Below are positions 20,258 to 28,700 of a stretch of DNA of 39,297 bases, piece by piece (position 1 is the stretch's first letter; each line of letters begins with the position of its first letter). The notes beneath the pieces were generated by a model. It was not told the DNA's origin, made no database searches, and saw only the letters and a program-made list of their open reading frames with translations. This DNA is from Ophiosphaerella korrae (taxonomy: Eukaryota > Ascomycota > Dothideomycetes > Pleosporales > Phaeosphaeriaceae). The stretch covers positions 1 to 39,297 of the forward strand of contig JALNQF010000372.1 of NCBI GenBank assembly GCA_028456385.1. Direction: 5' to 3'. The position numbers were made by a program, and so were the translations under genes.

Positions 20258-23044
20258 CTAGTGTTGTGGGCAGCATAGGCTAAACGCCGGCCCGATTGCA
20301 TCTGCCTCTTCGAGCATACCGAGCACCTTGCCCCACATTGGGATGTGAGCATAAGTATTCGCGTTGCCAATAATATACATGCCGTGTTTAGCTCTACTCA
20401 GCAGTACATTGATTCGGTTTGTCGTTTTCAAGAACCCAACACTCTTCATCATGTTGCTTCGTACTAAGGAGATTATGACGACTTTCGCCTCTTCGCCCTG
20501 GAAATTGTCAACAGTGGCGATTCTCAGGACCTTTCTCTGGATCGATTGCTCTGAGTCTCTTCTTTGGTGCGGTAAATGTCTGTTTTGAAGCTTGGTTGCT
20601 ATTTCTTCTACCTGAGAGCTCGCATGCTCGACTTTGTCTATTTGACCTAGTGAGATTTTAAAGGATATGGAGAGCGTTCGTTGAAGTTTACGAAGTTGGT
20701 CCGCGAAAGGAGTTAAGACCACAATCTCACTGCTCTTATATACGCCTTGTCGGACAATATGGCGCACAAGTGCAGAGGTCATTTGTACCTCAAAGTCATT
20801 GCTATGCGACTTTCCTTCGGTGTCGTATTGATGACTTGCTTCTGGATTCGTATGATGGTACCAGAACACGTTCTTTCTCATGCTTGGTACGCTAGGCAAG
20901 CTTTTAGTATCTGCATGGTCCACTAGCCTGGGGTATAATGTGTTTCGAACCAGCCTAGAGATCTCTGGTCTCATGCGCCGCTGAATATTGAGCTGAGTAA
21001 TGGGAATCCAATGCTGACCTGCTGACTGTCCAGCCAACCGTTCAAACAGACTACGATCGAGCTGATACCGCTTTCCTCGGTTACTCTCAATCGAGAACAA
21101 ATCGTGATTCTTGATCTGTGGTCTCAGCTGCTCGTGATCTCCGATCAAGATAAGGTGCTGCACGCTGGGCATAAACGTGCCGAGCATATGCGCTTCCAAA
21201 ACCTCTGCAGCCTCCTCACACACAACCACTTTCGCGTTGATATTACGCAAGACTGAGGCATGCTTAGCCAGTCCAGTCGTAGTGAGTCCAATGACATCGG
21301 CAGTACCTAAAATCCGGCGATCAGTCTCTTCGTGCACGAGGCTAATGGTTGTCTGCGAATTCTCAATGTCTCGAAGCGAAGCAGACATATTACGGACAAT
21401 GTCACCCGTGATCTCGTTCGTCCAATGATTTACTAGCGTTGATCTATCTTCGAGTGTCAGATGATAGACATTCTCCTTCGCTATAGACAAGACTGTTTCG
21501 AGCTTGGATGATGTGAATGACCTCTTAGGCTCCACAGAGCCCGCTTCACATTCAGCTAACCATAGGTCAAATGGTGCGACTTTCGATCCCGTCTTGGACA
21601 CATTTCTTGCAGAATACAAAAATTGTTCATAAACCTCATTATAGTTTCGATGCAAGTGATCTCGTACAGAATGCCAATCCGGATTTTGAATGCGGGAGGC
21701 GCTCTTTAGATAGTTGAGTAGGACATGCCCGCTAAGCTCCTTTTCCTTGAAGGCGAGGCTCAATGCGTGTGCTTGTGACCTGGTTCTGAAGCTCTGCCTG
21801 GAGATGGTGCGCAGATTCTTTGATTCAAGCAAGCTAGATGTGCCATTTCCTCCGATGCGGACTATGTCCTCAACACCAGCAGCAATCAGATGCTCCAGAA
21901 ACTGATCAAGAGCATGGTTGGTATGACACACCACAAGAATAGGACCCAGAGCAGCTTTCGCTTTGTTGGCGAGAAATACGCGAATGAGCTGAGTACCGAC
22001 GTAAGATTTGCCTGTCCCCGGCGGGCCTTGTATGAGTGCAAATTCGCGACTAAGACCGGCCAGCAAAGCCTTGCACTGACCTTGATCAAGCGTTGTCAAA
22101 TGTTTTAGATCTTCTTCCATCCGTGCAGTATTGGCTCCTGGTTTGAAATGAACAGAGATTGTTGGATCTATTATGACGGGCGATAAGTCGAATGTGAATC
22201 CAGGAAGGCGAGCATAGACAGGAGGGGGCATGGAGGGCTTTAGAATGCCTGAACTTGGTTCGAGGAGCCACTTCTGCAAAGCTGATCGACGACCAACGAG
22301 CAATGTCTGCAAATTTTCAAGTACTGGCATGAAGGTCGCCGGGATGACGCCAGGAAACTCCACAAGCAAGCCATTTGACCTTTGAGAGCTAGCTGCAAGA
22401 GCCATCAAATCGTGGATTGTAGTTGCTGCAGTGGGACTTACAGATATCACCGGTCTGTTCTCAGTGATCAAGCTATATTCATTTTGGGAATCTATGTTCT
22501 TCTTAGTAACGGTAAAGAACATAGGCGTACCCTTTCCGTTGCAGAATGTAATCAAGCAAAGTAGCACCCCTTCCTCGAGCCGCTTCGTGGCAGACCACCA
22601 TCGACGACGCTGAGATACAGTCTTCCGCTGAAGGTCTGCTGGAGGTTTGAACCTGATCTGGATCTCGAGCCCATGCTTCTTTGTCCATCGCGTTGGAGTC
22701 ACTGTAGCGCCGGAATAGACCCAGGCACGAGCACTCTGGCGATAGATCCGGTCAGTGTAGTTGATACGCCTCGTATCATCTCCAGAACACTCTAGTAGCA
22801 GATTCTTAACCATATGCTTAACTTCAGCGAATGTATCGTGTCGATGGAGTCTGAAGTATGTGTCATAAATACATTCGACGCCTTCGAGTGGATGTTGCGA
22901 GAAGTGGAGAGGTGATGGAAGATACTCTGGACGTTCACTGCGGATCTCGCTCTCAGTTGGGAGGATAGCAATCTGTGAGATGTTATTTTTGTCATTGTCG
23001 TGTCGGTCTGCGGAAGCTTCGTGAGCCACCATTGAACTCGACAT
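20258..23044 (-). CDS. SF1 (Upf1-like) RNA/DNA helicase of the NFX1/ZNFX1 type, C-terminally truncated
   Basis: An intron-free frame of 928 aa. It carries the SF1 helicase set in order: Walker A GPPGTGKS (about 341), CHTNHALDQ motif Ia, Walker B VVCEEAAE (about 608), GDHEQLRP motif III, RRMRP motif IV, TVDNFQGEEAKVVIISLVRS motif V and NRINVLLSRAK motif VI. The sequence resembles the helicase core of fungal NFX1-type zinc-finger helicases. The stop falls at FSLCCPQH, where relatives usually continue into cysteine-rich zinc fingers. Beyond the stop the same frame still gives family-like PDDFEFYSPDGDAE for about 20 codons. The zinc-finger tail seems lost by a nonsense mutation and then eroded. 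Such helicases act in RNA silencing or surveillance in other eukaryotes. The enzyme core here looks complete. It diverges from the membrane-protein gene, with the shared motif at 23193-23214 between them. Confidence 0.85.
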   Translation of the reverse strand: MSSSMVAHEASADRHDNDKNNISQIAILPTESEIRSERPEYLPSPLHFSQHPLEGVECIYDTYFRLHRHDTFAEVKHMVKNLLLECSGDDTRRINYTDRIYRQSARAWVYSGATVTPTRWTKKHGLEIQIRFKPPADLQRKTVSQRRRWWSATKRLEEGVLLCLITFCNGKGTPMFFTVTKKNIDSQNEYSLITENRPVISVSPTAATTIHDLMALAASSQRSNGLLVEFPGVIPATFMPVLENLQTLLVGRRSALQKWLLEPSSGILKPSMPPPVYARLPGFTFDLSPVIIDPTISVHFKPGANTARMEEDLKHLTTLDQGQCKALLAGLSREFALIQGPPGTGKSYVGTQLIRVFLANKAKAALGPILVVCHTNHALDQFLEHLIAAGVEDIVRIGGNGTSSLLESKNLRTISRQSFRTRSQAHALSLAFKEKELSGHVLLNYLKSASRIQNPDWHSVRDHLHRNYNEVYEQFLYSARNVSKTGSKVAPFDLWLAECEAGSVEPKRSFTSSKLETVLSIAKENVYHLTLEDRSTLVNHWTNEITGDIVRNMSASLRDIENSQTTISLVHEETDRRILGTADVIGLTTTGLAKHASVLRNINAKVVVCEEAAEVLEAHMLGTFMPSVQHLILIGDHEQLRPQIKNHDLFSIESNRGKRYQLDRSLFERLAGQSAGQHWIPITQLNIQRRMRPEISRLVRNTLYPRLVDHADTKSLPSVPSMRKNVFWYHHTNPEASHQYDTEGKSHSNDFEVQMTSALVRHIVRQGVYKSSEIVVLTPFADQLRKLQRTLSISFKISLGQIDKVEHASSQVEEIATKLQNRHLPHQRRDSEQSIQRKVLRIATVDNFQGEEAKVVIISLVRSNMMKSVGFLKTTNRINVLLSRAKHGMYIIGNANTYAHIPMWGKVLGMLEEADAIGPAFSLCCPQH

Positions 23045-23192
23045 CTTGATCTTGTGTTCTAGGAGAAATACTTGAACATGCAGTATGAACGGCTCACACC
23101 TATTAGTGTAACCTACTGTGCCCTCAACAGGCCTCTAGGAGACTCAGCAGCGGCAGAGGCCCAGAACCAGGCATACCATTGTCGTTGTCAAT

Positions 23193-23214
23193 GGGGCCTG
23201 CTTTTGGACCCCCC
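23193..23214. promoter_or_regulatory. Cassette promoter motif e, between divergent genes
   Basis: GGGGCCTGCTTTTGGACCCC lies 149-170 bp from the helicase ATG (23044) and 96-117 bp from the membrane-protein ATG (23310). Confidence 0.5.
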
Positions 23215-23309
23215 CTCTCTAATAAAACACACCCCACTTCGTAGAACATCTAAGCTTCTGTCGTCCAAATTCCACCCAAGTTAATATTACAGCATTGAAT
23301 TTTATCGTG

Positions 23310-24209
23310 ATGACTGCACGGCATTGGATCAAATATGGCATTCTTGGGATTCTCATGCTCACGATTATTAGTTCTGCCATTTTGGTTCTGAAAGCTTTGA
23401 CGTCGCAAAACGACACCAAAGCCGGAATTGCAACATTTCGAGTAAGTAGCCCCTTCAACCCATTGAACTTCTAGTGATCGAAGCCACAGTTCAACGTCAC
23501 GGACATCGCCTCTGCAATTCATTTACCGAAGGTCAAGACCAAGCGCGCCTCAGAGCCAAATATAATTCATTCACTCCAGGGCGGTATCCAGAGTGCAGCT
23601 GCTGGCATAGCATCTGAGGTTCCTGTGGCGATAACCCAAATACAAAGCGCAGCAAGTACACTAACTACCACAATCCCAGACTCGATCGAAGCGCTAATCC
23701 CTCAAAACCTATCGCTTGGCACCAAGCAATTTTGCGTTGGATTACCTCACAACGTTTCCTGCCATGGCTTACCCCTTAGCATTTCTAGCTTAATTCCAAC
23801 TGATATACAGAAATATCTCCAAACTGAGTGGAACGACATTGAGTCCCTCAGCAGTGCCTTGAAGGAAATAACGCCCACCGCTATATATCGCTCCCTACTA
23901 CTAGGCTTGGCATTAATGCTTGTCATGGCCGCTACGACAATATGCTTAGTGTTCCTTCCAACGATCTATCTGCCAAGCATATTAGGATTGAAAATTGTGA
24001 AATTCGGTGTACTGCTTCTCCTAGGAACGATATGTTGTGGTCTTTTCATCGCACCTGTCGTTATTCTAGGTATATTGAACTCCAAAGCCAGGCAGCTACC
24101 GTCTTGGATTCAAGTCGAGCACGGAGAAGTTGGTAAATTCACTGTTTGGAGTCTCGTTTTGGTAGGTGTTGCAGCAATAACTAGCGTGCTATCCCCTATC
24201 GTGCTATAA
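23310..24209 (+). CDS. Four-helix membrane protein, unknown family
   Basis: Exon 1 (23310-23441) starts MTARHWIKYG and contains one membrane helix (ILGILMLTIISSAILVL). A 48-nt intron (GTAAGT to CCACAG, 23442-23489) joins it in phase to exon 2 (23490-24209), giving 283 aa. A soluble loop of about 150 residues with a C-x7-C pair (QFCVGLPHNVSCHGLP) separates the first helix from three more helices at about 177-201, 211-240 and 261-283. One helix, a large loop with paired cysteines, then three helices is the layout of fungal claudin-like Sur7/PalI proteins, but I see no diagnostic motif, so this is only a resemblance. It is the last gene inside the inverted repeats and ends 14 bp before the right arm. 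Confidence 0.75.
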
Positions 24210-24222
24210 GTGTTCGAGACGA

Positions 24223-24448
24223 GAGAGCAGAAGGGTAACGCAATGCATTTCAGAATTCAACAGATAGCATTAGAAAAATTCTGTAAAGTTTCAGAACCAC
24301 CTCAGGTAACTTAACGTTACTCTTTTCTCTTGTGTAAATGATTAGTACACCCATAAGTGATGAACGAAATATGCTGTTCGGGCGTCAGCGTTGCAGTCTA
24401 CGTTGCAGAATCTTGACTGGACCGTTACTGTCGAAGATGGACGCATCG
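24223..24448 (+). repeat. Right arm of the cassette-flanking inverted repeat
   Basis: Diverged inverted partner of 11285-11537. The inner end begins at CGAGAGAGCAGAAGGG and the outer end finishes at GACGCATCGC, mirroring the left arm. Together they enclose about 13.2 kb. Confidence 0.75.
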
Positions 24449-25230
24449 CCCTTTTGTTGTGACTTGCTCATATTATTCCTCGTACTTAACCGCGACAGCC
24501 GCAGTTACGCCAAAGCCCTAGGAGAATGGCGCAACTCGTGCTCATTAGGCTCCATTACTTTGCTCCAATACACCTTCACCACCACCTATACCTTACAATA
24601 ACCACAGTGATTCTCGTTTCAACAATATTGGTAACATCCCCCACTACGTAGCGAGAACCACTCCGTAACGAGAAAAACTATAGGTACTTAGACTTCAAAG
24701 TAGTAATAACTCTTCCTTACATCTAGGTATCTATATTAACTTAGAGGTTATGTACTGCAGCTATTCCTAGATATCTAGAACCCTTTCTATCTAAAAATTA
24801 CCTTGCGCATTGTCGCCTTCGCGCCTGTTTCGTAGGAAGCCTTATTCTTTGGTGAAATAGCGTTCCTTCCCTAGAGCACCACCGTTAAACTCTTACTACT
24901 CTATAATACTTGTAATGGTGTTATCTAGCCCTTAGAGCCTTGCCACGACGCTTAGGAGTTATTACTAGCCTTGTGCCTGCTGTCGCACGCAAATTCATGT
25001 AGGGTCGCTACCCTAGTTGGTACCTCTAACCGGAACGATTACTAGTCCTGGCTAGTTCGAAACAGCCACATAATCATCACAGCTGTAGTTTACTTACGGT
25101 GGCTGCTATGTCTGTGGCTGTGTGAAGTCTTGGCAAGCGAGCCGACCTTGGCCCCGCAGCCTTGTGATTCAAACTCAACCTCAGCCACGCCTCCAGTCAA
25201 CCAACTCACCTCTTATAGAATTCGCCACCT
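24449..25230. other. Degraded intergenic DNA with a repeat fragment
   Basis: TA-rich from about 24650 to 25070, with no gene. About 24862-24902 repeats the sequence at 5998-6046. TTGGTAACATCCC at 24628-24640 also occurs, inverted, at 11548-11560 just inside the left arm, and may be the end of an old transposable element. Confidence 0.45.
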
Positions 25231-25231
25231 C

Positions 25232-25416
25232 ACAAGGGTGTAGCCGGAGCGGGTCGGCACCCTCCCTACTAGCGCCGGGAAAATCGCAGAACTCAACTGG
25301 TCCGCAGAGATGGAATTCCAGATAGCAGCGTGAAACGTGTCCTCCGATCATTGGTTAGTCAAGGCAGGTCACAAGAGGGTAGCCGGAGCGGGTCGGCGCC
25401 CTCCCTGCAGCGCAGC
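25232..25416 (+). repeat. Two copies of a HET-upstream repeat
   Basis: CACAAG followed by GTAGCCGGAGCGGGTCGGC and CCTCCCT occurs at about 25232-25275 and 25370-25414. Relatives lie at about 31014-31066 (plus) and, inverted, at about 30588-30622 and 36672-36722. Both HET genes have such a copy 340-490 bp before the start codon. Confidence 0.65.
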
Positions 25417-25625
25417 CAACCGACTCAGCCCCTCTCTCCTGACCGGTTTGCCACGTCACAAGAAGGTTGTATTGGTATAAGCTCGTCGGCGTACTGCCCT
25501 TCCTGTTTTTCTAGGCAGCAGCATGTCGCTTCCAATCAATTTTAATCGGTTATCTTCGGCCTAGACTCGGAGGACACTCTGAGGAAAGCTTGTAGAACCC
25601 TGGACGGAATGGAATTCTAATGGAC

Positions 25626-25711
25626 ATAAATATATACTTCCCCCATGTCCCTCTGTATCAGGGTTACTAAAAAGAAAAGAGAAGAGAAGAAGAAGCTTAA
25701 ACTTCTTCTTC
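25626..25711 (+). promoter_or_regulatory. TATA box and leader hairpin of the first HET gene
   Basis: ATAAATATATA at 25626-25636 lies about 90 bp before the ATG at 25721. The leader then holds a purine-rich tract and a 10-bp perfect inverted repeat, GAAGAAGAAG (25686-25695) and CTTCTTCTTC (25702-25711), with a 6-base loop. It ends nine bases before the start codon and could fold in the mRNA. Confidence 0.45.
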
Positions 25712-25720
25712 GTTGTAGTA

Positions 25721-28700
25721 ATGAGCCAAGATAATACTACTACCGCCGGTTGGGTGGATTCTGACTTTTACGTAAGTAGAATCCCGTTGACGTCGAAGCG
25801 GAGTGACAGTAGCTAACGTCGATGTGTTCGTGGCCGTAGTTGGTAAGTAGAATCCTGTCGACGTCGAAGCGGAGTGACGGTAGCTAACGTCGATGTGTTT
25901 GTGGCTATAGGATGTAAGTAGAATCCCGTCAACGTCGAAGTGGAGTGACGGTAGCTAACGTCAATGTGTTCGTGGCTGTAGGATGTAAGTAGAATTCTGT
26001 TGACGTCGAAGTAGAGTGGCGGTAGCTAACGTTAATGTGTTTGTGGCTATAGTTTGTAAGTAGAATCCTGTCGACGTTGAAGCGGAGTGATAGTAGCTAA
26101 CGTTGATGTGTTTGTGGCTGTAGCATGTAAGTAGAATCCTGTCGACGTTGAAGTAGAGTGATAGTAGCTAATGTTGATGTGTTTGTGGCTATAGTTTGTA
26201 AGTAGAATCCTGTTGACGTCGAAGCGAAGTAATAGTAGCTAACGTTGATGTATTTATGGCTGTAGGTGGTAAGTAGAATCCTGTCGACGTTGAAGTAGAG
26301 TAATAGTAGCTAACGTCGATGTGTTTGTGGCTGTAGTATATAAGTAGAATCCTGTTGACGTTGAAGTAGAGTAATAGTAGCTAACGTTGATGTATTTGTG
26401 GCTATAGCGTGTAAGTAGAATCCTGTTAACGTCGAAGCGGAGTAATAGTAGCTAACGTTAATATGTTTGTGGCTGTAGGGTATAAGTAGAATCCTGTCGA
26501 CGTTGAAGTAGAGTAATAGTAGCTAACGTTGATGTATTTGTGGCTATAGTATATAAGTAGAATCCTGTCGACGTTAAAGTAGAGTAATAGTAGCTAACGT
26601 TAATATGTTTATGGCTGTAGGTTGTAAGTAGAATCCTGTCGACGTTAAAGTAGAGTGACGGTAGCTAATATTAACGTGTTTGTAGCTATAGGGTGTAAGT
26701 AGAATCCTGTTAACGTTAAAGCAGAGTAACAGTAGCTAACGTTGATGTATTCGTGGCTATAGGGTGTAAGTAGAATCCCGTTGACGTTGAAGTAGAGTAA
26801 TAGTAGCTAATGTTAATATATTCGTGGCTGTAGGGTGTAAGTAGAATCCCGTCGATGTTGAAGCAGAGTAATAGTAGCTAATGCTGACGTATTTATAGCT
26901 ATAGCATGTAAGTAGAATCCTGTCGACGTTGAAGTAGAGTAATAGTAGCTAACGTTGATGTGTTTGTAGTTGTAGCGTGTAAGTAGAATCCTGTTGACGT
27001 TGAAGTAGAGTGATAGTAGCTAACGTTGATGTGTTTGTGGCTGTAGGGTGTAAGTAGAATCCTATTAACGTCGAAGTAGAGTAATAGTAGCTAACGTTAA
27101 TATATTTGTAGCTGTAGGTAGTAAGTAGAATCCTATCGACGTTGAAGTATAGTAATAGTAGCTAACGTTAATGTATTTGTAGCTATAGTTTATAAGTAGA
27201 ATCCTGTCGACGTTAAAGTAGAATAATAGTAGCTAATATTAATGCGTTTATAGCTATAGGATATAAGTAGAATCCTGTTAACGTTGAAGTAGAGTAACAG
27301 TAGCTAATATTAATGTGTTTGTGGCTATAGGGTGTAAGTAGAATCCTATTAACGTTGAAGTAGAGTAATAGTAGCTAATGTTAATATATTTGTAGCTATA
27401 GGGTGTAAGTAGAATCCCGTTGACGTTGAAGTAGAGTAATAGTAGTTAACGTTAATGTATTTGTGGCTATAGCGTGTAAGTAGAATTCTGTTAACGTTAA
27501 AGTAGAGTAATAGTAGCTAATATTAATGTGCTCGTGGCTGTAGTATGTAAGTAGAATCCTGTCGACGTTGAAGTAGAGTAATAGTAGCTAACGTTGATGT
27601 GTTTGTGGCTATAGGATATAAGTAGAATCCTGTTGACGTCGAAGTGGAGTAATAGTAGCTAACGTTGATGTGTTTATAGCTGTAGCGTGTAAGTAGAATC
27701 CTGTTGAAGTAGAGTGATAGTAGCTAACGTTAATGTATTTGTGGCTATAGTTAGTAAGTAGAATCTTGTTAACGTTAAAGCGGAGTGATAGTAGCTAACG
27801 TTAATGTGTTCGTGGCTATAGGGTGTAAGTAGAATCCTATTAACGTCAAAGTGGAGTGATAGTAGCTAACGTTGATGTGTTCGTGGCTGTAGTATGTAAG
27901 TAGAATCCTGTTGACGTTGAAGCAGAGTGATAGTAGCTAACGTTGATATGTTCGTGGCTGTAGGATGTAAGTAGAATCCTATTAATATTGAAGTAGAGTG
28001 ACGGTAGCTAACGTTAATGTGTTCGTGGCTGTAGGGTGTAAGTAGAATCCCGTCGACGTTAAAGTAGAGTGAGGGTAGCTAACGTTGACGTATTCGTGGC
28101 TGTAGGATGTAAGTAGAATCCCGTTGATGTCGAAGTGGAGTGATGGTAGCTAACGTTGATGTGTTCGTGGCTATAGCGCGTAAGTTGTATTACTTATATT
28201 ATAATAACTCCGTATTCTATAAAAAGGAGCTAATTGTATAACAAGTGGACCTATAAAACGGATAACCAATTTGCTATTGATGTCTTGCGTGGTTCGCTTC
28301 CTAGGCATCAACCTCTACCTACCCCGTGGATTCGCTGCTGCACAGAATGCAGTGATCTACTTTACCGTAGTAAACCGAGAACTGTATCTACCCTCGGCGT
28401 AGATGGGAGCTGTGATCTTTGCAAATATCTTCGTGATATCTCTGCGGATCCTAATGCGCATAGCTCTGGAGGAATGCACATTAAACGGGAGGGATCGGAC
28501 CTAGTTCTTAATGAGCAACGTGTATTAACATTACGATCAGAGCCTGGTGAGTGGGTACATTCCGCATTTCCATGTAGACTTATAAGTGTATAAATTAGAT
28601 CTTCTAACGCGACATCTCTTAGACAATGTTTATGACGGCATTCAGGTTGGATACGCAAATCTACCACCCGTATCCAGCCCTGGATATTTTTCCCTCCTTC

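Noticed and set aside
25772..28179. The 71-bp array as a CRISPR or as a protein-coding tandem repeat
   Set aside because: Spacers of three bases and a eukaryotic context exclude CRISPR. The unit length is not a multiple of three and every frame meets stops, so the units themselves are not translated.
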